Shown piece after piece: positions 1 to 11,169 of a stretch of 64,000 nucleotides of DNA. Source of the DNA: Mesorhizobium kowhaii (GTDB lineage: Bacteria > Pseudomonadota > Alphaproteobacteria > Rhizobiales > Rhizobiaceae). Under the pieces are notes generated by a model. The model saw only the letters and a program-made list of their open reading frames with translations. It searched no databases and was not told where the DNA came from. The translations under genes were made by a program, and so were the position numbers. Location of the stretch: contig NZ_MZXV01000080.1 in the NCBI RefSeq assembly GCF_003253745.1, positions 330,001 through 394,000 of the forward strand, written 5' to 3'. Position 1 is the first letter of the stretch, and every line of letters begins with the position of its first letter.

Positions 1-1
1 G

Positions 2-571
2 CAGGACGGTAGCACGGACTATTTCGACGAGGACGGCAGCAGCGCCGAGCAGTTCCTACTGCGCAACCCACTGCCAAACGGGAGATTTACCTCCGGGTTT
101 GGTGCGCGCAGGCATCCTATCCTCGGCTATGTCCGCATGCACACAGGTACGGACTGGGCCGCCCCGATCGGATCGCCGATCATCGCCGCCGGCAATGGCG
201 TCGTCGAGAAGGCGGGCTGGGCCGGCGGCTATGGCAAACAGATCATCATTCGTCATGCCAATGGCTACGAGACGTCCTACAATCACCAGAGCGCCTTTGC
301 CAAAGGCATCGAAGCCGGCGTGCGCGTTCGCCAGGGCCAGGTCATTGGTTATCTCGGCCAGACCGGCCTCTCCACCGGTCCGCACCTCCACTACGAGCTG
401 ATCGTCAACGGCACCAAAGTCGATTCGATGCGCGTCCGGCTGCCGGTCGGCAAAGTGCTGAAGGGCGATGACCTCGTCGCCTTCAAGCGTGAACGCGAGC
501 GCATCGACGACCTGTTGAAGCAGGAAGACAGTGATTCGCTGAAGGTCGCGAGCGCCAAGATCGACGGCTGA
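2..571 (+). CDS. M23 family zinc metallopeptidase, C-terminal part
   Basis: The reading frame is open from the window edge, so the N-terminus lies upstream. The visible 189 residues are a complete LytM/M23 domain. It has the zinc ligand motif HTGTD followed by GSPI, and the second motif HLHYE after the glycine-rich GQTGLSTGP stretch. Enzymes of this family cut peptide crosslinks in peptidoglycan in the periplasm, or act as amidase activators when degenerate. Here the HxxxD and HxH ligands are all present, so an active endopeptidase is expected. The tail after the domain is charged and probably helical. It converges with the MFS gene that ends 29 bp downstream. Confidence 0.9.
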   Translation, partial: QDGSTDYFDEDGSSAEQFLLRNPLPNGRFTSGFGARRHPILGYVRMHTGTDWAAPIGSPIIAAGNGVVEKAGWAGGYGKQIIIRHANGYETSYNHQSAFAKGIEAGVRVRQGQVIGYLGQTGLSTGPHLHYELIVNGTKVDSMRVRLPVGKVLKGDDLVAFKRERERIDDLLKQEDSDSLKVASAKIDG

Positions 572-600
572 TTCGCTGACTTGTCAGCCTAGCCTATTTC

Positions 601-2160
601 TCAGCCTTGCCGATTTTCCGCACGCCGCGGCCATGGCAGCCGCTGACCGGAAATGGTCGTCCACGCGATCACTGCCGAAAGCAGGCAAAGCAGCGCCGTC
701 ACCGCGGAGACGGCGGAAAACGCCGCGTCGCTGGCGGCGAGCCTCGCCGCATCGACGGCCGGCGCAAGCCCAACCGTCGCCGGTTCGCCAAATCCTGGCA
801 CGCCGGGCGTTGCATTCCCATCGAGTGCATTCGCGTAGACCCAGGCGGCAAGCGAGCCCATCGCCGCCACCGCGATCAGGCCGCCGATGCGCGAGACGGC
901 ATTGTTTATGCCGGAGGCAGCACCGGTATCCTTGTCTTCCACTGCCGTCATGATCGCCGTCGACAGTGGCGAAACGACCAGCGCCATGCCGAGCCCCATC
1001 AGCGCCATCAGCGGAAATGTTCCCGTCCAGAAATTGTGGATGCCGGCATAGGTGAGCAAGGCAAGTCCGGCAAAGGCGAAAGCCACGACAAGGCCGCCGC
1101 AGGCGATCGGAAAACGCGGCCCGATCCGGTCGGACAGCTGGCCGACCGGCCCCGACAAAAGTGCGATCGATGCCGACAAGGGCAGGAAGATGAAGCCGAC
1201 CTCGGCCGTGCTCAGTCCCCAGCCGGCGATCAGCAGCATCGGCAGATAGAAAAGATTGGCCGACAGCGCGAAATAGAGGAAGAACGTCGCGACATTGGCG
1301 CCGGCGAAAGCGCCGACGCGAAACAGCGACAGATCGATCATCGGCTCGCGCTGCCGGAGCTCGAAGACGATGAAGACGCCCAGCAACACGGCGCCGGCGG
1401 CAATGCTTGGCCCCGACAAATGACCCTCGCCGCTGGCGCTCATCGAGGTCAGCCCGTAGGCAAGCGCGCCGAAGGCCAATGTCGCGAGCGCGGCACCGCC
1501 GAGATCCAGGCTGCGTTTTTCCGTCGGCGCATCGGCTGGAATCTTCGCCAGCAGAAGATAGATCGAGATAAGGCCAAGCGGCAGGTTGATGGCGAAGATC
1601 GCCCGCCAGATGCCGTCGCCGAAAGCCGACAGCACGAAGCCGCCGAGCACCGGGCCAAGTGCCGTGGTCAGCGCCGAAGCCGCCGCCCAGATGCCGATCG
1701 CCCGGCCGCGTTCCTTTTTCGGATAGGCCTTGGCGATGATGGCGAGACTGCCCGGCACCATGATCGCGGCACCAATGCCCTGCAGCGCGCGAAATGCGAT
1801 CAGCACCACCGCATTCGGCGCCAGCGCGCAGGCAAGCGAGGCGACAATGAACAGCGCAATGCCCGCCACGAAGGCGTGGCGCAGCCCGAACCGATCGCCG
1901 GCGGCACCCCCGGCAAGGATCAGTGCCGAGAGCGTCAACGCATAGGCATTGGAAATCCACTGCGCCTCGGCAAGGCTGGCGCCAAGGTTGACGCGGATCG
2001 CCGGCATGGCGATGGCCAGGATCGAACCGTCGATGAAGCCGAGCGCCGAGGCCAGGATCGCCGCGATCAGCACAAATCGCCGCTGCGATTGCGGACAGAA
2101 CGTGCCGTTCGTGACCGGACTGGTCAGCGGAACGGCGGCGGCTTCGCTGGATGAATGCAT
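601..2160 (-). CDS. MFS drug efflux transporter, DHA2 (EmrB/QacA) type
   Basis: A 519-residue inner-membrane protein with the hydrophobic profile of a 14-helix DHA2 exporter. After helix 2 it carries GDRFGLRHAF, the motif A loop, and helix 5 carries the proline/glycine-rich exporter motif (GIGAAIMVPGSLA). I chose the ATG at 2160. ATG 2181 and TTG 2196 are also in frame, and none has a strong ribosome site, so the start is uncertain. No adjacent membrane-fusion gene is seen. A palindromic repeat (2278-2380) sits between this gene and the next. The substrate cannot be told from sequence. Confidence 0.85.
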   Translation of the reverse strand: MHSSSEAAAVPLTSPVTNGTFCPQSQRRFVLIAAILASALGFIDGSILAIAMPAIRVNLGASLAEAQWISNAYALTLSALILAGGAAGDRFGLRHAFVAGIALFIVASLACALAPNAVVLIAFRALQGIGAAIMVPGSLAIIAKAYPKKERGRAIGIWAAASALTTALGPVLGGFVLSAFGDGIWRAIFAINLPLGLISIYLLLAKIPADAPTEKRSLDLGGAALATLAFGALAYGLTSMSASGEGHLSGPSIAAGAVLLGVFIVFELRQREPMIDLSLFRVGAFAGANVATFFLYFALSANLFYLPMLLIAGWGLSTAEVGFIFLPLSASIALLSGPVGQLSDRIGPRFPIACGGLVVAFAFAGLALLTYAGIHNFWTGTFPLMALMGLGMALVVSPLSTAIMTAVEDKDTGAASGINNAVSRIGGLIAVAAMGSLAAWVYANALDGNATPGVPGFGEPATVGLAPAVDAARLAASDAAFSAVSAVTALLCLLSAVIAWTTISGQRLPWPRRAENRQG

Positions 2161-2277
2161 GGAACTCTGCTTAGACCGCATGCGTGTCGGCAACAACCGG
2201 CCAGTGGCTTGCTGTCCTTGAAACCAGCCACATTGCCAGGGTTGCGCCTGTCCGGGTGCAAACAGCCGCAGTCATGC

Positions 2278-2380
2278 TAAAGCGCGTCGCGTCGAAACGG
2301 ATTCATGCGACGCGCTTTAAGTCTTTGTTTGTATGCATGTCGTTGTCTCAAAACCGGGGCCACTTTTGAGCGACATGCAT
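2278..2380. repeat. Rhizobial palindromic mosaic element, two hairpins
   Basis: There are two adjacent perfect inverted repeats. The first has 13-bp arms TAAAGCGCGTCGC (2278-2290) and GCGACGCGCTTTA (2307-2319). The second has 10-bp arms ATGCATGTCG (2333-2342) and CGACATGCAT (2371-2380). This pairing resembles the dispersed intergenic elements of rhizobial genomes; related modules occur at 17256 and 18853. The element lies in the gap before the TMEM175-like gene and may influence its transcript. Confidence 0.75.
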
Positions 2381-2415
2381 TAGGTTTCTGGAAAGTTGCA
2401 GACGGGGAGAAATCG

Positions 2416-3048
2416 ATGAAGCGGCCACTTGAAGCATCGGCGGAGGGACGCGGCCGTATCGTCGGTATCACCGACGGGGTGTTCGCCATCGCACTCACCC
2501 TGATCGTCCTCGAAATCAGGGTGCCGGCGCACGAGGCGATCCATTCGGAGCGCGACCTGCTCGCGGCGATCGCTGCACTGGCGCCACGCTTCCTGACCTA
2601 TGCCTTGAGCTTCCTGACGCTGACCATCTTCTGGTTCGGCCAGCAGGCGCAGCATGGGCTAATCGCCAAATCCGACCGGCGGCTTGCCACGCTGAACCTC
2701 TGCTTTCTCGCTTTCATCGCTCTGCTGCCGTTCTCGACCGATCTTTTGGCCGACTTCCTCGAATTCAGAACCGCGGTGCTGGTCTACTGGCTCAACCTAC
2801 TGATGCTCGGCGTCACATTGTTCGCCAGCTGGCGCTATGCGGAGAAAAACGGCTTCCTTGCAGAGGGGGTCGATGCGGAAACCAAACGCACGGTCTATCT
2901 GCGCATCGTCAAGGCGCAGATCCTGTGGGCGATCGGCGCGGCATTGTGTCTGATCACGCCGTTGCTCAGCGTCGGATTTATCCTGGTGGTGCAGCTGATC
3001 TATGCGGCAACGCCAGGCGCGAAGTGGGTGCGCAGGATCATCGGCTGA
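2416..3048 (+). CDS. TMEM175/DUF1211 family potassium-channel-like protein
   Basis: A 210-residue membrane protein with about six hydrophobic helices. The first helix contains GITDGVFAIALTLIVLEI, the position where bacterial TMEM175 channels have the R...FSD filter motif; here T replaces S before the D. Bacterial members form tetrameric K+-permeable channels with isoleucine or leucine filters rather than a TVGYG loop. ATG 2416 was chosen because GGGGAGA lies just upstream. An earlier in-frame start at 2305 would read through the repeat element and is unlikely. The gene stands alone between a DHA2 exporter and an L,D-transpeptidase. Confidence 0.8.
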   Translation: MKRPLEASAEGRGRIVGITDGVFAIALTLIVLEIRVPAHEAIHSERDLLAAIAALAPRFLTYALSFLTLTIFWFGQQAQHGLIAKSDRRLATLNLCFLAFIALLPFSTDLLADFLEFRTAVLVYWLNLLMLGVTLFASWRYAEKNGFLAEGVDAETKRTVYLRIVKAQILWAIGAALCLITPLLSVGFILVVQLIYAATPGAKWVRRIIG

Positions 3049-3072
3049 GGCGTAACGGAAGCTGCACGCTCC

Positions 3073-4557
3073 TCACTCGACGAACTCAACGGTGACGCCC
3101 GGCGACACCAGCTTCGCCAGTTCCCGCGCATCCCAGTTGGTCAGGCGCACACAGCCATGGCTTTCGGTCTTGCCGATCTTCGACGGTTCCGGTGTGCCGT
3201 GGATGCCGTAGGTCGGCTTGTCGAGCGCGATCCAAACCGAGCCGACCGGACCGTTCGGGCCCGGCGGAATGGTCAGGACCTTGTCGTTTTGGCCCTGCTT
3301 GAAGTTGATGCTGGGGTTGTAGGTGTAGTTCGGATCGAGCGCGACGCGCGATACAGCATGTATGCCGGACGGTGACGGCGTATCTGACGAGCCGATGGTT
3401 GCGGGATAGGCCGCGACTAGCTTGCCGCCCGCATCATAGGCGAAGACCTCTTTCCTGCCCTTGTCGGCGACGATACGGGCAACCGGCGTCGAGACGAGTC
3501 TGCCGAAATTGGCGACCCTGATGATCGTGCCGGGACGATTGAAGTTGGCGTCCGGGTTGAGCGCCTTGAGGTAGTTCTCGTCCATGTGGAAGCGCTCGGC
3601 GAGTGCCTCGGTCACCGACGTGTAGCCCATGCGATCGAGCTGCGCCTTCTGGCTGTAGTCTTCCGGGATCGAGGCGACATAGGGACCGGCCGCATCCTCC
3701 GGTGTGATGGTGTAATTGGCGAACGCATCGCCGCCGGATTGCGCAAGTGCTGCCTGGATGCCGACCGCATCGGTCGATCGCAGATTGCTGCCGGTGATCT
3801 GGTTGTAGGCGGCGAGTGCCTTGTCGACATTCGAACCGAAACGCCCATCGATGACACCAGGCGAAGCGCCACCCCTGTCGAGCAGCACCTGAAGTGCCGC
3901 GACATCCTGGCGTGCTCCCAGCGAAAGCGCCGGCTCGACGGTCGTCTTGCCGCCGGCCTTCGGCGGCAGTCCCGCCTGATCGGCGGGTGCAGCCTCGTCG
4001 GAGGGAGACGCCGGCTGGGCAGGATCTATCGAGGCCTCGTTCAGCGGCTGGCGCTCGATGGTGAGCGGCTGCGGCGCATCGGGATAATTGTTGTCGTAGC
4101 CGCCATCGTCCTGCGGTGGCGGCGGATAGGCTTCCACGGAATTGTCGCTACCAGGATCGTATTCGTCCGCCGGCGGCGGAATGACCCGGCCTTCCTCTTC
4201 CAATTGCTTGCGGCGGAATCGCGCCATATCTTCCGGATCGTCGAGATAGTAGCGGTCATTGTCATTAGGGGCGCGGCCCAGCTCGCGCAGCCGTGTCTCG
4301 CGGCGTAGCGCGCGCCGGTCGAGCCGCGTCTGCGGCGGCTGGATGGCGATGACCTTGCCGGTATCGGCATCGACGATGACGCGGTTGCCCCTGGCGTCGT
4401 AATAGATGTCGAGATTGCCGTCCTGGGCGACAAGGATGCCGCCGTCATCGGCAGCGCGGGCAATCCGTGGTGCACTGTCCTGCGTCGGCGCGCCGAGCGC
4501 GCCAGAAGACAGAAGCCCGCCGGCGAGTACCGAAAGGGTGAAGATCGTGCGCAGCAT
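3073..4557 (-). CDS. L,D-transpeptidase (YkuD) with peptidoglycan-binding region
   Basis: A 494-residue exported protein. The N-terminus MLRTIFTLSVLAGGLLSSGA is a signal peptide. It is followed by a long proline/acid-rich linker (about residues 100-220), a peptidoglycan-binding-like segment (LQVLLDRGGASPGVIDGRFG), a LysM-like segment, and a C-terminal YkuD domain. The active-site signature SHGCVRLTNWD places the nucleophile at about C469, with the partner HGT upstream. Such enzymes make 3-3 peptidoglycan crosslinks or attach proteins to the wall. The start at 4557 has GGAGAG ten bases upstream; an upstream in-frame start (4647) would bury the signal peptide. Confidence 0.9.
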   Translation of the reverse strand: MLRTIFTLSVLAGGLLSSGALGAPTQDSAPRIARAADDGGILVAQDGNLDIYYDARGNRVIVDADTGKVIAIQPPQTRLDRRALRRETRLRELGRAPNDNDRYYLDDPEDMARFRRKQLEEEGRVIPPPADEYDPGSDNSVEAYPPPPQDDGGYDNNYPDAPQPLTIERQPLNEASIDPAQPASPSDEAAPADQAGLPPKAGGKTTVEPALSLGARQDVAALQVLLDRGGASPGVIDGRFGSNVDKALAAYNQITGSNLRSTDAVGIQAALAQSGGDAFANYTITPEDAAGPYVASIPEDYSQKAQLDRMGYTSVTEALAERFHMDENYLKALNPDANFNRPGTIIRVANFGRLVSTPVARIVADKGRKEVFAYDAGGKLVAAYPATIGSSDTPSPSGIHAVSRVALDPNYTYNPSINFKQGQNDKVLTIPPGPNGPVGSVWIALDKPTYGIHGTPEPSKIGKTESHGCVRLTNWDARELAKLVSPGVTVEFVE

Positions 4558-4708
4558 GGTGGCCAAACTCTCCGGTCCGTAATTGCCGCCGCCCGGCAGT
4601 GTCCCTGTACGGCGAACCCCTTCGCCAGCAAACCAGTTAACCACCATATGGTTCCAACATGAACCGGGCGTGAAGATGGCGGTTTCCCGGCGCCTCGATG
4701 AATATTAG

Positions 4709-5074
4709 CTAGCTTGCGGCAAGTCCCAATTCCCTTCGCGCCTGCTTCGTCAGCTTCAGGGCAACAAGGCGATGGCTATCGCGCAGATAGTCCTTCAGCG
4801 CACCATCATCCATGCTCTGGCTTGTCTGACGCTGGATCCATTTCATGCCACGCGAAGCAAGATAGGGTGCCGGCCGCAGGCCCGGCTGCTCCTTGAGCAC
4901 ATCATAGGCGATGTCGGAACATTTGAAGGTGACGAAGAGCTGCTGGCCTTGGTCCCAACCGCCGATCGCAAAGACCTTGGCCCCGACCTTCCAGACATGG
5001 GCGCCGCCCCACTGGACGACATGGGTCGTCGAAGGCAGCGAGGCGCAGAAACTGTTGTAGTCGTCCAGCGTCAT
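4709..5074 (-). CDS. MmcQ/YjbR family protein
   Basis: A 121-residue protein matching the small MmcQ/YjbR (cyclophilin-like fold) family in length and pattern: an N-terminal helix ending in LPSTTHVVQWGGAHVWKVG, the KVFAIGG strand, then FKCSD and the P-rich PGLRPAPYLASRGMKWI segment. The family is often annotated as DNA-binding, but its function is not settled. The start at 5074 (MTLDDYN) fits family N-termini better than 5113, which would lie inside the clpB terminator stem. It is transcribed in the same direction as clpB but separated from it by that terminator. Confidence 0.85.
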   Translation of the reverse strand: MTLDDYNSFCASLPSTTHVVQWGGAHVWKVGAKVFAIGGWDQGQQLFVTFKCSDIAYDVLKEQPGLRPAPYLASRGMKWIQRQTSQSMDDGALKDYLRDSHRLVALKLTKQARRELGLAAS

Positions 5075-5095
5075 CCGCGCCCCGCTTTTTATATG

Positions 5096-5130
5096 AAAAC
5101 GCCGCGCGTCCACCCTGGACGCGCGGCGTT
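5096..5130 (-). terminator. Rho-independent terminator of clpB
   Basis: A perfect 14-bp stem, AACGCCGCGCGTCC (5098-5111) and GGACGCGCGGCGTT (5117-5130), with a five-base loop. On the minus strand it follows the clpB stop at 5134 by a few bases and runs into TTTTC. Confidence 0.85.
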
Positions 5131-5133
5131 GGA

Positions 5134-7740
<2,607 letters not shown>

Positions 7741-7833
7741 ATCTGTCTCCTTCCATCACCGGCCCGCTTTGCGGCACCGGATCCGATTGCGGTGACGGAC
7801 CCGCCCATTTGAGCCGGGTCCAGTTCAGCCGAG

Positions 7834-7862
7834 ATATGGTGCATAGGCCATGCTGTCTCAAG
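7834..7862 (-). promoter_or_regulatory. RpoH (sigma-32) type promoter of clpB
   Basis: On the minus strand CTTGAG (7862-7857) is followed by exactly 17 bases and then CCATAT (7839-7834), continuing CT. This matches the alphaproteobacterial RpoH pattern CTTGA-N17-CYTATNT. It lies about 95 bp upstream of the clpB ATG, a known heat-shock gene. Confidence 0.7.
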
Positions 7863-7913
7863 ACGCCTTGATGTCGGTCAACGCACAATATTCCATAGCG
7901 GCACAAAACGAAA

Positions 7914-7937
7914 ACGGCGGAGATTTCTCTCCGCCGT
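7914..7937 (-). terminator. Terminator of the DUF4167 gene
   Basis: A 10-bp stem, ACGGCGGAGA (7914-7923) and TCTCCGCCGT (7928-7937), with a four-base loop. On the minus strand it is followed by TTTTCGTTTTG and sits 24 bp after the DUF4167 stop codon. Confidence 0.8.
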
Positions 7938-7961
7938 CCAATGTCCTGAAATGTCGTTCGA

Positions 7962-8903
7962 TCAGTTGTCGATGTCGACAATGACCGGTTCAGCATTGCC
8001 GCCGTCGGCCGGGGCCGCGGCCGCCTCGCCGGCATCGGCATTGTCGCTGCCGCTGTCGACCTGATCGGCACTGACGCGCGGACGGCGCGGACGCCTCGGG
8101 CGACGGGCAGCACCGCTTTCGGCGGCCGCCTCATTGAGCTCGGCCTGAGCGGCAAGACCTGCCGGCGACAAGTTCTCGAACAGCGGAGCCGGCTCGGCTG
8201 CCACTACGGATTCGGTGGATTCGGCCGGGGAAGCGGTTTCGGCCTGGGTCGGGCCCTCGTTGCGCTGCGGCTGGCCGCCTTGCTCGGCGGACGAACCATA
8301 GTCGCGCTGGCCGTTCTGGCCGTAACCGCCATTGGGGCGACGATCGCGATGGCGCCCACCGTTGTTGTCGCGGCCGCCATTGTTGCGCCCGCTATTGCTA
8401 TCACGAGTGTCGCGGCCGCTTTCTCGATTCAGCGCGACCTCGGCCGGCATGCCTTCGATGACCGGCTGCGGGCCGGCGCCATGGTTGATCACCGGCGCCT
8501 GGGCATCGGAAATCGTGTTGCTGTTGTTGCCGGCATTGTCGAACTCGTCGCGATCATCGTCGCCGTCATCGTCGAAATCATCGCGATTCTGTTGCGTGTT
8601 CTGGATCGGCATCTGCGCCTGTGCGGCCGCGATGATGCGATTGTAGTGTTCGGCGTGCTGGAGATAGTTCTCCGCCATGACCCGGTCGCCGGAGCTTTGC
8701 GCATCACGGGCCAAGGTGGCGTATTTTTCGGCGATCTGCTGAGCCGAACCGCGGATCTTCACGTCCGGGCCGTTGCTCTCGTAGTTGCGCGTCAGGGGAT
8801 TTGGTCCCTTGCGGTTGTTGTTGTTGTTATTGTTGTTATTGCCACCGCCGCCGCCATTGTTGTTGCGACCGCGCATGCGCCTGTTCTGCTGTTGTGGCCT
8901 CAT
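7962..8903 (-). CDS. DUF4167 domain protein with poly-Asn tract
   Basis: A 313-residue alphaproteobacterial protein. It has a basic N-terminus (RPQQQNRRMRGRNN), a run of glycines then asparagines, and the conserved DUF4167 core (about residues 38-98: NPLTRNYESNGPDVKIRG, then AEKYATLARDAQ and DRVMAENYLQHAEHYNRI). A long low-complexity region rich in D, N, G and R follows, with an RRPRRPRRPR basic patch near the end. Function is not established; the composition suggests an RNA-binding, largely disordered protein. ATG 8903 is preferred over the adjacent TTG. It lies downstream of prmC in the same direction, 305 bp away, and has its own terminator. Confidence 0.88.
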   Translation of the reverse strand: MRPQQQNRRMRGRNNNGGGGGNNNNNNNNNRKGPNPLTRNYESNGPDVKIRGSAQQIAEKYATLARDAQSSGDRVMAENYLQHAEHYNRIIAAAQAQMPIQNTQQNRDDFDDDGDDDRDEFDNAGNNSNTISDAQAPVINHGAGPQPVIEGMPAEVALNRESGRDTRDSNSGRNNGGRDNNGGRHRDRRPNGGYGQNGQRDYGSSAEQGGQPQRNEGPTQAETASPAESTESVVAAEPAPLFENLSPAGLAAQAELNEAAAESGAARRPRRPRRPRVSADQVDSGSDNADAGEAAAAPADGGNAEPVIVDIDN

Positions 8904-9208
8904 CAAACTCTCTTCATTTTGAAATTTTCGAAAAACTCTTCACGAACGGAGGCGCTCATGCAGCCAGCCGTTTCGTCTCTTCACCGGCGTTCGCCCGCAT
9001 CAATTGCGTTGGCGCCACGTGCCATCCTGTTCCGGTTACATCACTTGCCGGACGATTCCCGCACGAAGCTTGGGCATCGTTTGCGCAAGAAGGCAGCTAT
9101 TTCCAAGGAAAACCGAATCGCTAAGAGCACTGCCTGCTTCGTCTCATCCGGTTAAGGCGACCCTAGCCGCATTCCCCGGCATTGCCAAGCGCTTTTTTTT
9201 GCACTGCG
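8904..9208. other. Intergenic region prmC to DUF4167
   Basis: 305 bp without a convincing gene. It should contain the DUF4167 promoter. GAGAG near 8910 on the minus strand is the likely ribosome site. A T-tract on the plus strand at 9193-9200 is not preceded by a stem. No clear repeat or RNA gene was seen. Confidence 0.5.
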
Positions 9209-10087
9209 TCAAGGCTTTGTCATTTCAAAGACAAGAACCCTGTCGTTTCCACCAAGGTCCCGAAAAGCACCGCCCGGCCCGTAGCCGGCTGCGGCGAATA
9301 TTTCTGCGACCTCTTTGTGCTGCGTGTGGCCGATCTCGACCGCAATCCTGCCTTCAGCTTCCAAAAACCTTGCCGCCTCCGCGGCGATGGTCCTGTAGGG
9401 GTTCAGACCGTCCGCGCCACCATCCAATGCCAGGCGCGGGTCGAAATTGCGGACTTCGTCCTGCAGATTTCCAATGTCTTCGGAACGTATATAGGGAGGG
9501 TTTGCGGCAATTACATGGTACCGGCCGGAAACTTTTTCGAACCAGTCTGACTGGAGCGCCGTGAACCGATCTGCAAGGCCCAGTTGCCGGGCATTGCGGG
9601 TCGCCGTCGCCAGCGCGCCCGCGGACATATCGACGCCGATGGCGATCGCGGCTGGCACGGCGCTGAGCAGCGCCAGCGCAATGGCGCCGGTGCCGGTGCC
9701 AAGATCGAGGATGCGGCATTCACCTTCCCGAACTGCCACTGCCCTGACGAAAGGCAGCATAGCCTCGACCAGCGTTTCGGTATCCGGCCGCGGCTCCAGC
9801 GTTTCCGGCGACAGCGACAGGCGCAAACCATAAAATTCACGATAGCCGAGGATGCGATGCACCGGCTCGCCGCCGGCGCGCCGTCTCAAGGCATCACCAA
9901 TTGCCGCGATGGCGCTTCCTTCGATCTTGCGCTTAGGATCGGCAATCGCCTGCGTGCGCGTCGTGCCGGAAAAATGTTCGACGATCAGCCTCGCATCGAG
10001 CGCCGGATCATCGACGGCGGCAGCGGCAAGCCGAGCCTGCGCCTGCCGCAGCAGCGGCCCCAGCGCCTCGGACAGTTGATCAGCCAT
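9209..10087 (-). CDS. prmC: Peptide chain release factor N5-glutamine methyltransferase
   Basis: A 292-residue HemK/PrmC enzyme that methylates the glutamine of the GGQ loop in release factors using S-adenosylmethionine. It shows the N-terminal helical domain, the SAM-binding segment [17 protein letters not shown], and the catalytic NPPY motif within [11 protein letters not shown]. The ATG lies inside the last codons of prfA (8-bp overlap), so the methyltransferase and its substrate are translated together, as is common in alphaproteobacteria. Confidence 0.97.
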   Translation of the reverse strand: MADQLSEALGPLLRQAQARLAAAAVDDPALDARLIVEHFSGTTRTQAIADPKRKIEGSAIAAIGDALRRRAGGEPVHRILGYREFYGLRLSLSPETLEPRPDTETLVEAMLPFVRAVAVREGECRILDLGTGTGAIALALLSAVPAAIAIGVDMSAGALATATRNARQLGLADRFTALQSDWFEKVSGRYHVIAANPPYIRSEDIGNLQDEVRNFDPRLALDGGADGLNPYRTIAAEAARFLEAEGRIAVEIGHTQHKEVAEIFAAAGYGPGGAFRDLGGNDRVLVFEMTKP

Positions 10088-11159
10088 CGATGCCGATGTC
10101 GGCGAGCAGCTTCGACTGGTGATCGGCGATCAGCGCGTCGATCACTTCGTCGAGTTCGCCCATCATCACCCGGTCGAGCTTGTAGAGCGTCAGGTTGATG
10201 CGGTGGTCGGTGACGCGGCCTTGCGGGAAATTGTAGGTACGGATGCGCTCGGAGCGGTCGCCGGAGCCGACCTGCGACTTGCGTGATTCGGAGCGTTCCT
10301 CATCGGCCTTGCTGCGCTCCAGGTCATAGAGGCGGGCGCGCAGGATCTGCATGGCCTTCGCCCTGTTCTGATGCTGCGACTTTTCCGCCTGCACCACCAT
10401 GATGCCGGTCGGCAGATGGGTGATGCGGACAGCCGAATCGGTGGTGTTGACGTGCTGGCCGCCCGAGCCCGAGGCGCGCATGGTGTCGATGCGGATGTCT
10501 TCGGCCCTGATGTCGATGTCGACCTCTTCGGCTTCCGGCAGCACGGCGACGGTTGCGGCCGAAGTGTGGATGCGCCCGCTCGCCTCGGTCGCCGGCACGC
10601 GCTGCACGCGGTGCACGCCGGATTCGAATTTCAGATGCGCAAAGACGCCCTTGCCTGAGATGGTGGCGATGATTTCCTTGTAGCCGCCGGCATCGCCATC
10701 GCTGGCCGACACCGTCTCGAAACGCCAGCCGCGTTCGGCAGCGTAGCGCTCATACATGCGAAACAGGTCGCCGGCGAAAAGGGCGGCCTCGTCGCCGCCG
10801 GTGCCGGCGCGGATTTCGAGAATGGCGTTCTTGTCGTCGGCGGCATCCTTGGGCAGCAGCAGGATCTGGATGTCCTTCTGCAGCGCCTCGATGCGTTCCT
10901 CCACCTCCGGCAGGTCGGCCTCCGCCAAGGCCCGCATCTCGGCATCGGTACCCTTGTCGGCAAGCATCGCTCCGAGGTCGGCCTGCTCATGCTCGGCCGA
11001 GCGCAGCGCCCTGACCTTGGCCACCATGTCCTGAATCTCGGCGTATTCGGACGCCATCCGTACATAGGCATCCGGTGCCGGGCCGGCCGACATCTGCGCC
11101 TCGAGCATCTCGAAACGCTTGACGACTTGATCCATACGATCGCGTGGCAGGTTGACCAT
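10080..11159 (-). CDS. prfA: Peptide chain release factor 1
   Basis: A 359-residue class I release factor that reads UAA and UAG. The GGQ catalytic motif lies in [18 protein letters not shown] and would be modified by the adjacent PrmC. The start is taken at 11159 ([11 protein letters not shown]), 10 bp after the ptsP stop. ATG 11135 is an alternative that gives a length closer to shorter homologues. It overlaps prmC by 8 bp. Confidence 0.96.
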   Translation of the reverse strand: MVNLPRDRMDQVVKRFEMLEAQMSAGPAPDAYVRMASEYAEIQDMVAKVRALRSAEHEQADLGAMLADKGTDAEMRALAEADLPEVEERIEALQKDIQILLLPKDAADDKNAILEIRAGTGGDEAALFAGDLFRMYERYAAERGWRFETVSASDGDAGGYKEIIATISGKGVFAHLKFESGVHRVQRVPATEASGRIHTSAATVAVLPEAEEVDIDIRAEDIRIDTMRASGSGGQHVNTTDSAVRITHLPTGIMVVQAEKSQHQNRAKAMQILRARLYDLERSKADEERSESRKSQVGSGDRSERIRTYNFPQGRVTDHRINLTLYKLDRVMMGELDEVIDALIADHQSKLLADIGIDG

Positions 11160-11169
11160 AATGAGGATG

